This document shows, one piece after another, positions 1-9,432 of a DNA stretch of 64,000 nucleotides. The notes under the pieces are model-generated. The model saw only the letters and a list, made by a program, of their open reading frames with translations. It searched no databases and was not told where the DNA came from. Numbering within the stretch: position 1 is the stretch's first letter; the number at the start of each line of letters is the position of its first letter. The stretch lies in assembly GCF_963677945.1 (NCBI RefSeq), contig NZ_OY782578.1, forward strand, positions 4,369,258 to 4,433,257. Reading direction: 5' to 3'. The stretch is from an uncultured Bacteroides sp. GTDB lineage: Bacteria > Bacteroidota > Bacteroidia > Bacteroidales > Bacteroidaceae. Both the position numbers and the translations under genes were made by a program.

Positions 1-114
1 CAGGAAGCATCTTTCTCTATCCGCGGATTCCAGTCAGGACGTGTTCAGCAATATGCTTATGTATTCCTGATCGGTGCTTTAGTTATTATTGTAGGATTAC
101 TTCTATTTATCTAA
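1..114 (+). CDS. nuoL: NADH-quinone oxidoreductase subunit L, C-terminal end (partial)
   Basis: The window opens inside a reading frame that runs in frame 1 to a TAA at 112-114. The 37 visible residues end in a hydrophobic helix (about the last 18 residues, AYVFLIGALVIIVGLLLF), as expected for the last transmembrane segment of NuoL, the proton-pumping antiporter-like subunit of complex I. The identification rests mainly on context: the next two genes on the same strand are clear nuoM and nuoN, and the order nuoL-nuoM-nuoN is nearly universal. The gap to nuoM is 18 bases, so they are co-transcribed. The body of the gene lies outside the window. Confidence 0.8.
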   Translation, partial: QEASFSIRGFQSGRVQQYAYVFLIGALVIIVGLLLFI

Positions 115-132
115 ATAAAAAACAGAATAGAT

Positions 133-1620
133 ATGAACTTTTTAACATTATTCGTTCTCATACCTCTGTTAATGATACTTGGTTTGTGGTTAAGCCGCAA
201 CATTAAGCAAATCAGAGGTGTGATGGTTGTAGGTTCTACATTACTGCTAGTATTGGCAGGCGTACTTACCTACTTATATCTTGCCGCACGGGGAGCCGGT
301 GACACTGCAGAAATGCTTTTCAGATCAGATGTTACGTGGTATGCACCACTTAATATAAAATACTCACTTGGAGTGGATGGTATCTCAGTAGCCATGCTGT
401 TACTATCTGCTGTTATTGTATTCACAGGAACATTTGCTTCCTGGCAGATGTCTGTACAAACCAAAGAATACTTCCTTTGGTTCTGCTTATTGTCATTAGG
501 AGTTTTCGGATTCTTTATTACAATAGACATGTTCGCCATGTTTATGTTCTACGAAATTGCTCTTATCCCAATGTACCTGCTTATCGGAGTTTGGGGTAGT
601 GGTAAGAAAGAATATGCAGCAATGAAGCTTACCCTGATGTTGATGGGTGCTTCTGCAATGCTATTGGTTGGTATCCTTGGAATTTATTTCTGTTCGGGTG
701 CAACTAGCATGAACATTCTGGAGATTGCAAAAATGCATAACATTCCAGTGGACTCGCAATTAATTTTCTTCCCTCTTACTTTCTTAGGATTTGGTGTACT
801 TGGTGCTTTGTTCCCATTCCACACTTGGTCTCCTGACGGTCACGCTTCAGCCCCAACAGCTGTATCTATGCTTCACGCTGGAGTACTTATGAAACTTGGA
901 GGTTACGGATGTTTCCGTATTGCAATGTATCTGATGCCAGAAGCAGCTAACCAGCTTGGTTGGATCTTCCTTATTCTGACATCAATCAGTGTTGTTTACG
1001 GTGCATTCAGTGCTATTGTTCAAAAGGACTTGAAATACATCAATGCTTACTCTTCAGTAAGTCACTGTGGTTTGGTACTTTTCGCTATCCTGATGATGAA
1101 TCAGACAGCAAGTACAGGTGCTATTATTCAGATGTTATCTCACGGTTTGATGACAGCCTTGTTCTTCGCCCTAATCGGTATGATCTACGGCCGTACACAC
1201 ACCCGTGATATTCGTGAATTAAGTGGTTTGATGAAAATTATGCCTTTCCTTTCTGTATGTTACGTAATTGCCGGTCTTGCTAACCTTGGTCTTCCAGGTT
1301 TAAGTGGTTTCGTTGCTGAAATGACAATCTTTGTTGGTTCATTCGAACACACAGATATGTTCCACCGTGTAGTAACTATTATTGCTACAACTTCAATCGT
1401 AATCACAGCGGTTTATATTCTTCGTCTGGTTGGAAAGGTTCTTTATGGAAATGTTGAGAACAAAGAGCATCTGAAACTTACAGATGCAACATGGGATGAA
1501 AGATTCTCTGTAATCTGTCTGATTGTTGCTGTTGCCGGACTTGGTATTGCTCCACTCTGGATTAGTAACATGATTAGTGATAGTGTGTTGCCTGTAGTAA
1601 ACGCTCTAACCAATTTATAA
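133..1620 (+). CDS. nuoM: NADH-quinone oxidoreductase subunit M
   Basis: Proton-translocating inner-membrane subunit of complex I, 495 residues, the usual length for NuoM. The protein is hydrophobic throughout (about 14 transmembrane helices). It carries the family-defining stretch around residues 139-150 (FYEIALIPMYLL), in which Glu141 corresponds to the conserved charged residue of the fifth helix of antiporter-like subunits. The mid-membrane segment FPFHTWSPDGHASAPTAVS, another hallmark, follows at about residue 227. It starts with ATG at 133, 18 bases after nuoL, and ends 20 bases before nuoN, so the three genes form one transcript. In Bacteroides this complex lacks the usual NADH-input module genes next to it; that part of the operon is outside the window, so electron donor cannot be judged here. 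Confidence 0.96.
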   Translation: MNFLTLFVLIPLLMILGLWLSRNIKQIRGVMVVGSTLLLVLAGVLTYLYLAARGAGDTAEMLFRSDVTWYAPLNIKYSLGVDGISVAMLLLSAVIVFTGTFASWQMSVQTKEYFLWFCLLSLGVFGFFITIDMFAMFMFYEIALIPMYLLIGVWGSGKKEYAAMKLTLMLMGASAMLLVGILGIYFCSGATSMNILEIAKMHNIPVDSQLIFFPLTFLGFGVLGALFPFHTWSPDGHASAPTAVSMLHAGVLMKLGGYGCFRIAMYLMPEAANQLGWIFLILTSISVVYGAFSAIVQKDLKYINAYSSVSHCGLVLFAILMMNQTASTGAIIQMLSHGLMTALFFALIGMIYGRTHTRDIRELSGLMKIMPFLSVCYVIAGLANLGLPGLSGFVAEMTIFVGSFEHTDMFHRVVTIIATTSIVITAVYILRLVGKVLYGNVENKEHLKLTDATWDERFSVICLIVAVAGLGIAPLWISNMISDSVLPVVNALTNL

Positions 1621-1640
1621 CGAATTAAAATCTGAAGAAA

Positions 1641-3062
1641 ATGGATTATAGTCAATTTCTATATATGAAAGAAGAGCTGTCGCTCATTGCAGTAATTGTT
1701 CTTTTGCTATTATTTGATTTACTAGCAGGAGAAAAAGGACGCAAATACTTTTCACTGACAGCTTGTTTGCTACTTGGCGTTCATACGCTGGCAAATCTGA
1801 TACCCTCTGCACCGGCGGAAATATTTGGCGGTATGTATTACTATACCCCAATGATGACAATCGTGAAGAGCATCCTCTCTTTTGGAACACTGATTGTGTT
1901 TTTACAAGCACATACATGGTTGCAACGTGAGGATACAAACATTAAGCAAGGAGAGTTCTATGTACTTACACTCTCTACTCTGCTTGGTATGTATTTCATG
2001 ATTGGATCAGGAAACTTCCTGATGTTCTTTATCGGACTGGAAACAGCTTCTATCCCTATGGCTGCATTAGTAGCTTTGGATAAATACAGACACAACTCTG
2101 CAGAAGCTGGTGCTAAATACATTCTGACAGCAATGTTCTCTTCCGGACTGTTATTATTTGGTTTATCCATGATATATGGTTCATGCGGAACACTTTACTT
2201 TAATGACATACCTGCAGCATTAGAAGGAAACCTTATGCAGATCCTTGGATTTGTATTCTTCTTCACAGGAATGGGATTCAAGATTTCATTGGTTCCTTTC
2301 CACTTGTGGACAGCAGACGTGTATCAAGGTGCACCAACAACTGTTACTTCTTACCTGTCGGTTATCTCTAAAGGATCAGCTGCATTTGTGTTACTGACAA
2401 TTCTTACTAAAGTATTTGGATCAATGATTGCTGAATGGCAAGCAATACTTTACGGAATTATCATTATCACTATTACAATGGCTAACTTGTTTGCTGTACG
2501 TCAGCAGAACCTGAAAAGATTCCTTGCATTCTCTTCTATCTCACAAGCAGGATATATCATGCTGGGTGTAATTGGAGGAACAGCAATGAGTATGACTTCT
2601 TTGGTTTACTACGTACTTGTTTACGTAGTAGCTAACTTAGCAGCATTCGGAATTATTTCTATCATTGAACAAAGAAGCGGTAAAATTGAAATGGACGACT
2701 ACAATGGTTTGTATATGACAAATCCTAAACTTTCGTTCATCATGACTTTAGCATTGTTCTCATTGGCAGGTATCCCTCCTTTCGCAGGGTTCTTCAGTAA
2801 GATCTTTATCTTCATGGCTGCTTTCAAGAGTGGATTCTACTTACTTGTATTCATTGCATTGGTAAATACTGTAATCTCTTTGTATTACTATTTGCTAGTT
2901 GTAAAAGCAATGTACATCAACAAGAATGAAAATCCTATTGCTACATTCAAGAGCGATAACTATACAAAGTTAAGCCTTGCAATCTGTTTAATCGGTATTG
3001 TAGGATTAGGTCTTGCCAGCATTGTTTATGAAACAATCAACGCATTTAGCTACGGTTTGTAA
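1641..3062 (+). CDS. nuoN: NADH-quinone oxidoreductase subunit N
   Basis: Third antiporter-like proton-pumping subunit of complex I, 473 residues, an integral inner-membrane protein with about 14 predicted helices. Recognisable family features are [17 protein letters not shown] around residues 130-146 (conserved Glu in helix 5) and [20 protein letters not shown] around residue 214, with the conserved Lys and the broken helix. It starts with ATG 20 bases downstream of nuoM and has a purine-rich stretch (TGAAGAAA) just upstream. It is the last gene of the nuo operon: a strong hairpin terminator follows about 40 bases after the stop codon. Confidence 0.96.
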   Translation: MDYSQFLYMKEELSLIAVIVLLLLFDLLAGEKGRKYFSLTACLLLGVHTLANLIPSAPAEIFGGMYYYTPMMTIVKSILSFGTLIVFLQAHTWLQREDTNIKQGEFYVLTLSTLLGMYFMIGSGNFLMFFIGLETASIPMAALVALDKYRHNSAEAGAKYILTAMFSSGLLLFGLSMIYGSCGTLYFNDIPAALEGNLMQILGFVFFFTGMGFKISLVPFHLWTADVYQGAPTTVTSYLSVISKGSAAFVLLTILTKVFGSMIAEWQAILYGIIIITITMANLFAVRQQNLKRFLAFSSISQAGYIMLGVIGGTAMSMTSLVYYVLVYVVANLAAFGIISIIEQRSGKIEMDDYNGLYMTNPKLSFIMTLALFSLAGIPPFAGFFSKIFIFMAAFKSGFYLLVFIALVNTVISLYYYLLVVKAMYINKNENPIATFKSDNYTKLSLAICLIGIVGLGLASIVYETINAFSYGL

Positions 3063-3102
3063 TTTCAGATAACAGAAGGCTTAAGCCTTAATAAAATAGA
3101 GA

Positions 3103-3137
3103 GGGGTTGTCCAGAACATTGGAACAACCCCTTTTTT
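3103..3137 (+). terminator. Rho-independent terminator of the nuo operon
   Basis: GGGGTTGTCC pairs with GGAACAACCCC (one bulged base) around an 8-base loop, and is followed directly by CTTTTTT. It lies 40 bases after the nuoN stop on the same strand. Confidence 0.9.
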
Positions 3138-3358
3138 CGTCTTTTATCTGGAATATGTAATAGTCGAGTCCGATTCTTTATCGCTCCTTCCCCCTTTTTA
3201 ATTCTTATATTTCGATCTATTCTGAAAGAGTTTTCAAATATTCAATTCTCAGAGACTTCAGTTTACTTTTGCAACAGCCTCTTCTTTTAGCAAAACGAGT
3301 TCGTTATTGCTATAAAAACAAACTTCTATTCTGAGCAAGAAACTCTATTGAAATCATA

Positions 3359-3469
3359 CTATATTCTTTCTCCGTTGAAAGTATATTCCCTGATTCTCAC
3401 TTTATCTTCAGAAACATCAGGATCTTCAATTTCAAATTTCGGGATAATACTTTTGAAAGATTCAAATGC
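3359..3469 (-). pseudogene. Possible C-terminal remnant of a lost gene
   Basis: Read on the minus strand, 36 codons with protein-like composition (ending IREYTFNGERI and a TAG) follow an in-frame TGA at 3470-3472. Upstream of that TGA the frame continues briefly (FPNEV) before further stops. The stretch has balanced charged residues (FEIEDPDVSEDK), unlike random translation of AT-rich DNA. I do not recognise the family. It could also be chance. Confidence 0.3.
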
Positions 3470-3507
3470 TCAAACTTCATTAGGAAACACAGCGCTACTT
3501 ATAATAA

Positions 3508-3555
3508 AATTCACTCATTGAGGTTGCCGTATTTGCATTCCTCTATGAGTGAATT
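3508..3555. repeat. Inverted repeat, 16-base arms
   Basis: The arm at 3508-3523 (AATTCACTCATTGAGG) matches the reverse complement of 3540-3555 with one mismatch. The spacer is 16 bases. There is no T-run on either side, so it is not a standard terminator. Confidence 0.7.
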
Positions 3556-3608
3556 AAGTTATTTGAGCTCGCCTGATTTCACTAAATAAAACGAGCTGTT
3601 TTATGTTT

Positions 3609-3805
3609 AAAAGATACAAATTAGTTTTTTTAGCCCCCATTCAATACAACATACTACTATTGAACAGTTTGACTTATAAAAGATACAGGTTTGTTTTCAA
3701 CCCTGTAATGGTCATTAAATGAGATAATCTATTCTATATTTAAAAGTTAGTGGTTTATTTTCATTCCCATACCAGCCATTAATTGAAACTAGCAATTCTA
3801 TATTT
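3609..3805. repeat. Degenerate direct repeats, period 64-69 bp
   Basis: Three units start AAAAGATACA (3609), AAAAGATACA (3678) and AAAAGTTAGT (3742); a fourth start (AAAAC) appears at 3806. Units two and three are exactly 64 bases long, both end TTCTATATTT and agree at roughly two thirds of positions by eye. Unit one is more diverged. The repeats end just downstream of the GH2 stop codon. Confidence 0.55.
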
Positions 3806-3822
3806 AAAACTCTAACTCTAGA

Positions 3823-6696
3823 TTAAAAATTACCCGACTTTGAATTAATCTTAATAACAGAGCTTTGCACTCCATCGGAAGTAGCTTTCAAAGTTATTTC
3901 TCCTTCACTTTTTGAAGACTTCACAATAATCTGAGCATATCCACTGAACAATTTCCTTTTCCACTGAGCAGCAGGATTATAGATTTTTATTTCTCCGGGA
4001 TTAGTGCTTATCTCTTCCCAGCTAACTTTTTTCGCAATAGGTTTACCCACGAAAACAACTACATTCTCACCCTTCTTCAAAATATTATGATCGAGTACAT
4101 AAACCTGATCAGGATTATCTCGTTTAATGCCTTCGGCCAATAGTTTGCCATTTACATAGAGCGATTGATTTTCTGACAGACTTTTTGCATAAAATGTAAT
4201 CTCTGTCTTATCATTAAAATCGGGTAAGAAGAAAGAGCCTTTAATGATTAGATTCTTTGAAAAATCATATTCACCATAACCTTTTTCGAAAGCGTTCTTC
4301 CAGTCTGATTCATCTGTATTCTCTGTAATCTTATCAAGATTTTGCATTGAAGAGGATTGCATGAATTTTAATCCAGTAATCGAAGCTCTTTGTACTGATT
4401 CCACAAATTGTTCCGGATCGTGAGAAGCAGGATCGCCATTGCCTACACCAATAATTTTGCCTGGGCCGTCGAGTGTAAACTCTATTTCATTATCTGCCGT
4501 TGGAACCATTCGGTTTTTCTTATCATTGACCTGCACAGTAATAACAGAGACATCCTGACCATCTGCTTTGATTTGAGTTCTATCTGCAGAAAGAGCAATT
4601 TTAGCTGGAACATCTGTTGTTTCTACTTGCTGATCTACAACCATTTTATTGTTAGTAAATCCTTTAGCCTGAAGAGTTCCCGGTTGATAAGTTACCATCC
4701 AGTCAATATGACCATTTTTAGGCATTGTCTTTTTACCCAGACTTTTCTTATTCAAGATCAATTCTACTTCATCAGCATTGCTATAAATAGTCACTTTAAT
4801 CTCTTTTCCTTCGTTGCCTTTCCAGTTCCAATGAGGCATAAGATGCATCACCGGTTTATTGGTCCACCACGATTTTAGATAATAGAAAATATCTTTCGGG
4901 AAACCGCAAAGGTCAACAAGTCCGAACTCTGAATTAACAGCCGGCCATACCAGCGGATTAGCCTCACCACGATAATCAAAACCTGTCCAGAAGAAAAGAC
5001 CGGCAAGGAAAGGGCGTTCCAGATAGAACTTCCATCCAGATTCTGTTCCTACATTCTCGGGCATACGATTAGTTGCAGCCATACGTCCATTGGCACGATC
5101 GTCCGCATAAACGCCACGGGTTCCTATCGTGTTGCTTTCTTCAGTACCGATGCCACATTGCCATGGGAACTTTTTATGATGAACATCAATATCACCCTGC
5201 ACTATATAATTATAACCCATAACCTGCATTGTCTGTCCACTGCCATTATCCCATCCACCGGACACGGCAGCTGTAAATGCACGCGATGAATCGACTTTTT
5301 GTGCATACTCCTGCATTGTTTTGGTTATCCTTGCTCCTTTTTCATTCCCCTCTATTTTCCATTCTTCATTACCCAACGACCAGATTACTATAGAAGGATG
5401 ATTCCTGTCTCGAACCATAAACCGTTTAAGCAAATCAAAATGCTCCTGATTAATTCCCATTAGTCTGTTTTCGTCAAGAACCAGCATTCCCAATCTGTCG
5501 CAAGCATCAAGAAATTCGGGTGTGGCTGGGTTATGAGAAGTTCGAATTGCGTTGCAGCCCATTTCCTTAAGCTTCATAATACGGAACTCCTGCAAAGCAT
5601 CGGGAATTGCAGTACCTACACCGGCATGATCCTGATGGTTATTAACACCTTTTATTTTTACATTCTTGCCATTGAGGAAGAATCCCTTGTTTGGATCAAA
5701 ACGAACCGTACGGATTCCTACATTCGTATTGTAACAATCAATAGTCTTTCCATCCTGCTTCACCAACGTTTCAAGACGATAGAGATAAGGAGATTCAATG
5801 GACCAGAGTTTTGGGTTTTCTACTTTCAGCTTCTGGAAGAAAGTATTATTCAGATTTCCTTCCAAAGAGAGAGAATTATAGGTCTGACTGGCAACCGCTA
5901 GATTGGATGCATCGAACAGTGTTTGTTCTATGGTAAATTTTGCAGTTTCGGGATATTGGTTTTCAACTGTTGTGCGAATTGTTAACTCGGCATTATTGTC
6001 CTTCAATTCAGAAGTTACAAAGGTTCCATACTGAGCAACATGCAGTCTGTCTGTTTTATTAAGCCACACATGTCTGTATATTCCGGCACCTTCATAATAC
6101 CAACCTTCTTCAATGCTTGCATCAGCGCGCACTGCAATAACATTTTCTCCTCCATAATTCAGATAGTCTGTTATATCATAAACTGAAGAAGCATAACCAC
6201 TTGGCTCGTTTCCTACATAAAAGCCGTTTATCCAAACCGTTGAATTGCGATGAATGCCGTCGAACTGGATACTGATCTTTCTTCCCAGATCGGATGCCGG
6301 AATTTGAAATTTTTTACGGTACCATCCAACAGAAGTTTCAGGGTACTTCCATCCTATTGTTTTATAGCCATGACTGTGACTAGCCTCAGCAGAAAAAGGA
6401 AGTTCCACCGCCCAATCGTGAGGTATATCTACTTCGCGCCAAGTCCTATCCTCAAATTCTGGAGCCGCTGCGCCATCGCCATAACCGGTTTTTGTAAGAT
6501 AGGTAAAATAGCTTGTCCCGTTCGAGAAATCTTTTGCATAGTCTTTTGCATGACCTAAGGCAAAACGCCACCCAAAGTCCATTGATAAATGTTCCCGTTC
6601 ACTACCAGCCACATTCTTCGTATTACTATTCTGTGAAAAGCAAGGTAGAACTAACACACAAATAAAAAGAGTCTGTAGTATTGATTTAAGTTTCAT
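3823..6696 (-). CDS. Secreted GH2 glycoside hydrolase (beta-galactosidase/beta-mannosidase type)
   Basis: A 957-residue exported glycosidase with a signal peptide (about 1-21). Domains in order: GH2 sugar-binding jelly roll (about 40-215), immunoglobulin-like domain (about 225-335), TIM barrel (about 338-630), then accessory beta-sandwich domains of the DUF4982/Big type to the C-terminus. The GH2 acid/base sits in WSLGNEEW (Glu444) and the likely nucleophile is Glu519 in GIGTEES. The signature NHQDHAGVG...RTSHNP is present. It is the last gene of the mannan operon but lies behind an intrinsic terminator (6729-6766), so it may be expressed at a lower level. Family resemblance favours beta-galactosidase; in this operon a beta-mannosidase, or removal of beta-linked galactose or glucose from decorated mannan, is also possible. 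Specificity cannot be read from the sequence. Confidence 0.85.
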   Translation of the reverse strand: MKLKSILQTLFICVLVLPCFSQNSNTKNVAGSEREHLSMDFGWRFALGHAKDYAKDFSNGTSYFTYLTKTGYGDGAAAPEFEDRTWREVDIPHDWAVELPFSAEASHSHGYKTIGWKYPETSVGWYRKKFQIPASDLGRKISIQFDGIHRNSTVWINGFYVGNEPSGYASSVYDITDYLNYGGENVIAVRADASIEEGWYYEGAGIYRHVWLNKTDRLHVAQYGTFVTSELKDNNAELTIRTTVENQYPETAKFTIEQTLFDASNLAVASQTYNSLSLEGNLNNTFFQKLKVENPKLWSIESPYLYRLETLVKQDGKTIDCYNTNVGIRTVRFDPNKGFFLNGKNVKIKGVNNHQDHAGVGTAIPDALQEFRIMKLKEMGCNAIRTSHNPATPEFLDACDRLGMLVLDENRLMGINQEHFDLLKRFMVRDRNHPSIVIWSLGNEEWKIEGNEKGARITKTMQEYAQKVDSSRAFTAAVSGGWDNGSGQTMQVMGYNYIVQGDIDVHHKKFPWQCGIGTEESNTIGTRGVYADDRANGRMAATNRMPENVGTESGWKFYLERPFLAGLFFWTGFDYRGEANPLVWPAVNSEFGLVDLCGFPKDIFYYLKSWWTNKPVMHLMPHWNWKGNEGKEIKVTIYSNADEVELILNKKSLGKKTMPKNGHIDWMVTYQPGTLQAKGFTNNKMVVDQQVETTDVPAKIALSADRTQIKADGQDVSVITVQVNDKKNRMVPTADNEIEFTLDGPGKIIGVGNGDPASHDPEQFVESVQRASITGLKFMQSSSMQNLDKITENTDESDWKNAFEKGYGEYDFSKNLIIKGSFFLPDFNDKTEITFYAKSLSENQSLYVNGKLLAEGIKRDNPDQVYVLDHNILKKGENVVVFVGKPIAKKVSWEEISTNPGEIKIYNPAAQWKRKLFSGYAQIIVKSSKSEGEITLKATSDGVQSSVIKINSKSGNF

Positions 6697-6728
6697 CTTT
6701 AAAAAATTAAGTATAACAAAAGAATTCT

Positions 6729-6766
6729 AAAAAATAAGATCAGGATATATTTCACCCCTGATCTTA
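6729..6766 (-). terminator. Intrinsic terminator between epimerase and GH2 genes
   Basis: TAAGATCAGG (6735-6744) and CCTGATCTTA (6757-6766) form a perfect 10-bp stem with a 12-base loop. Reading on the minus strand the stem is followed by a run of six T. It lies just after the epimerase stop codon, so it probably ends or attenuates the operon before GH2. Confidence 0.8.
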
Positions 6767-6783
6767 CTTACCACTAAACTACC

Positions 6784-7974
6784 TTATTGAAATCGCCCTA
6801 ATAATTCCATGCACATACGTCCGTTATGGTACGGACATTTCCAGAAGCCTGCTTTATTGTCAGCAGTATTAATAGTTCCATCGGCTTTCAGGCTCCAGAA
6901 CCATTCACCATTTTTACTGTCGATAAGATGCTTCTTTATAAAATTCCAGCATTGCAAAGCCTTTTCAAGAGCGTCTTCATTGTTGAAATATTCATAGAGA
7001 TTAATATATCCTACTACCGTTTCTGCCTGAACCCACCAATGGCGATCGGCATCAACTTCACCTGTTTCTGTATTTTTTTCGTAAATCATGCCTCCATCCG
7101 GTTGAAGTCCTTCACCCGCGGCATTAGCAATTTGTGGAACAACGGCCTCTACCCTCTTTAATAACGATTCATCTTCAAGAACCAGAGCAGCTTCGTGAAT
7201 AAGCCAGGAAGCTTCAATATCATGTCCGTAAGAGATAATATGATCTTTCCCGTTCCAGTTTTCATCAAAGAACAACTTCAAATGATTGGTTTCTTTATTT
7301 AATATCTTATCAAGAAATACCTCTATCAGATTCTTTATTTGCTTTCTGAGTTCATCATTCTTCCACACCCGGTAAAGGTTAGTATAAGGTTCAAGAATAT
7401 GAAGATGCGTATTCATCGTTTTCTTTTCGTTGGCATCTTTCTCGCTAAGACGCATATCTTCAATCTCATTCCATTCACGGGTCAACGCTTCCAGATATCC
7501 GTTTTTCTCCTTATCAAAGCTATGCTCCTCTATAGATTTGAATAACATAATGGCATAATCAAGCGCTTCTCTATCTCCTGTTGCTCTGTGATACTCGCTC
7601 AGTCCGTAAATGGCAAAGCCAAGCGCATAAATCTGCTTCTTAGTATCCAGCGGATTTCCTTTATAATCGAGCGACCAATAAATTCCGCCAAACCGTTTAT
7701 CATAGAAATTATCAATGAGATATCGTTTGGCGCGGGTAGCCATTTCCCAATATTCACTAGATTTCAGTAAACGATAAGCAGAAGAGTAAGTCCACAAAAT
7801 GCGGGCATTGAGTATGGCTCCTTTTTCTGCTTCCGGCATTAGTTTTTCATCGCCGGTCATTCGTCCATAGAAACCACCATTTTCATGATCCTGCATATTT
7901 TTCTCCCAATACGGAAGGATATTGTTTTGCAGAACATCGAGCATTTCGGACTTTAATTCACTTATTTTGTTCAT
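6784..7974 (-). CDS. Cellobiose/mannobiose 2-epimerase
   Basis: Cytoplasmic (alpha/alpha)6-barrel epimerase of the AGE/cellobiose 2-epimerase family, 396 residues with no signal peptide. It should convert the reducing-end mannose of beta-1,4-mannobiose to glucose, giving 4-O-beta-mannosyl-glucose. Catalytic landmarks of the family are visible: Arg58 (ILNARIL), the GHDIEASWL motif with His251 and Glu254, and KCPYHNGRMC with His383. Length and motifs match characterised Bacteroides and Ruminococcus cellobiose 2-epimerases rather than GlcNAc 2-epimerases. The stop of the symporter gene is only 6 bases upstream, and the GH130 phosphorylase that uses its product is two genes upstream, which makes the pathway assignment strong. 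Confidence 0.92.
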   Translation of the reverse strand: MNKISELKSEMLDVLQNNILPYWEKNMQDHENGGFYGRMTGDEKLMPEAEKGAILNARILWTYSSAYRLLKSSEYWEMATRAKRYLIDNFYDKRFGGIYWSLDYKGNPLDTKKQIYALGFAIYGLSEYHRATGDREALDYAIMLFKSIEEHSFDKEKNGYLEALTREWNEIEDMRLSEKDANEKKTMNTHLHILEPYTNLYRVWKNDELRKQIKNLIEVFLDKILNKETNHLKLFFDENWNGKDHIISYGHDIEASWLIHEAALVLEDESLLKRVEAVVPQIANAAGEGLQPDGGMIYEKNTETGEVDADRHWWVQAETVVGYINLYEYFNNEDALEKALQCWNFIKKHLIDSKNGEWFWSLKADGTINTADNKAGFWKCPYHNGRMCMELLGRFQ

Positions 7975-7980
7975 ATTTGT

Positions 7981-9369
7981 CTACTTTTCAATTTTACGAC
8001 GTTCCTCCAGTTTCTCTGTTATTTCCTTTACTTTCTTTTCACTTAAAGGATAAAGAGAGATGAAGATAACCGAAAGAACAGTACCTACCGCCGGTAAGAA
8101 GCTAAGCATCATCTTGATTCCTGATATAGCAGAGTCGGATTGAGTTACGTTTGCCTTGAATCCGAAGTAACCGAGTAACCAGCCGGTAAGTGCTCCTCCC
8201 AGTGTCCATCCCAATTTTTGAGACATGGAAGAGGAAGAGAATATTAATCCGGTGGCACGGCGACCACATTTTAATTCAGAATAATCGGCAATATCGGCAT
8301 ACATTGACCATAAAAGCGGGAAGATGATACCGGCGCAGATGCTAATTAAAGCCTGGAATACAAATATAAGGATCAACTGATTGGCAGAAAACCAATAGAA
8401 GATGATACTAAGAACCGTAGCCATAGCCATTGCTGCCATATAGGTGTTTTTCTTTCCGATATGATTGGCAACCGGAGCTGCCAATGCCACACCAATCATA
8501 TTTGATGCCTGACCAAGTGCCAGGTATAATGAAGTCCACGTTACCGTTACTCCCAATGATGCTATCTTAAGAGAGTTGTCTTCCAGAATATAATACTTGA
8601 AATAATAAATGGTTGCCCCATCACGGATTGAGTTAAAGATCAATGCTGCAATGCCTGCTCCCAATAATATCCACCAGGGACGATTACGCCACAAGTCGAG
8701 TATATCTTCTTTGAGTGTACTCTTTGCTTCTTCTTTCACCGGAGTTACACGTTCTCTTGTCAGTGCAAAACATCCCAGGAACAAAGCCACACACATAATT
8801 GCAATAATACCTACTCCATAGGTCCAACCCTGCTGAGGATTAACCGTTCCACCAATCTTTGAGAAAAATTCTACCAATGGTTGAATGATTAACAAAGCAA
8901 TAAAACTACCCAGATAAGCAAAGAACATACGATAAGAGGAAAGCGTGGTGCGTTCATTCGGACTCGGTGTCATTACACCCAGCAAAGAAGCATACGGTAC
9001 ATTGATGGTTGAATAAACCATCATCATCAGCGTATAGGTTATATAGGCGTATACCAGTTTCCACTCAATACTGAAATTGGGTGTAACAAAGGTCAGCACG
9101 CCAATAATACCGAACGGAACGGCTACAAAGAGCAGGTACGGACGGAACTTTCCCCAACGGGTATCGGTTCTGTCGGCAATTACTCCAATAACCGGATCAA
9201 GGAAAGAATCCCATACACGAGTTACTAAAAACATAGTTCCTACTGCTGCAGGTGCCAGACCATAAACGTCTGTGTAAAAATACAAAAGGAACATTCCAAA
9301 TATCTTCCAGAACATGGAAGATGCCATATCTCCGAAACCGTATCCTATTTTTTCTGATAGTTTTACCAT
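7981..9369 (-). CDS. GPH-family sugar:cation symporter (manno-oligosaccharide uptake)
   Basis: Inner-membrane transporter of the glycoside-pentoside-hexuronide family (MFS superfamily), about 12 helices, 462 residues from the ATG at 9369. A TTG four codons further upstream (9381) is open but less likely. The N-terminal signature EKIGYGFGDMASSMFW and the loop DPVIGVIADRTDTRWGKFRPY are typical of GPH symporters such as MelB. It presumably brings mannobiose from the periplasm to the cytoplasm, where the epimerase (6 bases downstream) and the GH130 phosphorylase (63 bases upstream) act. The homologous gene sits at the same place in the described B. fragilis mannan cluster. Confidence 0.9.
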   Translation of the reverse strand: MVKLSEKIGYGFGDMASSMFWKIFGMFLLYFYTDVYGLAPAAVGTMFLVTRVWDSFLDPVIGVIADRTDTRWGKFRPYLLFVAVPFGIIGVLTFVTPNFSIEWKLVYAYITYTLMMMVYSTINVPYASLLGVMTPSPNERTTLSSYRMFFAYLGSFIALLIIQPLVEFFSKIGGTVNPQQGWTYGVGIIAIMCVALFLGCFALTRERVTPVKEEAKSTLKEDILDLWRNRPWWILLGAGIAALIFNSIRDGATIYYFKYYILEDNSLKIASLGVTVTWTSLYLALGQASNMIGVALAAPVANHIGKKNTYMAAMAMATVLSIIFYWFSANQLILIFVFQALISICAGIIFPLLWSMYADIADYSELKCGRRATGLIFSSSSMSQKLGWTLGGALTGWLLGYFGFKANVTQSDSAISGIKMMLSFLPAVGTVLSVIFISLYPLSEKKVKEITEKLEERRKIEK

Positions 9370-9432
9370 GATGTTTTTCAAAATTAAATCTTTGTGTCAA
9401 CTCTTTTGTTAACAACTTAACGATTCAATCTG

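Larger units (their letters stand above)
3138..3822. other. Long intergenic region with decayed coding remnant and degenerate repeats
   Basis: No intact gene is visible in these 685 bases, which separate the plus-strand nuo operon from the minus-strand GH2 gene. They contain a short coding-like remnant on the minus strand (3359-3469), an inverted repeat with 16-base arms (3508-3555), a small palindrome at 3586-3604, and about three diverged direct repeats of 64-69 bp (3609-3805). The region looks like the scar of a lost gene or mobile insertion. Confidence 0.6.

Noticed and set aside
9370-9381. TTG start four codons upstream for the GPH symporter
   Set aside because: An ATG at 9369 is available and gives the usual N-terminus of the family.
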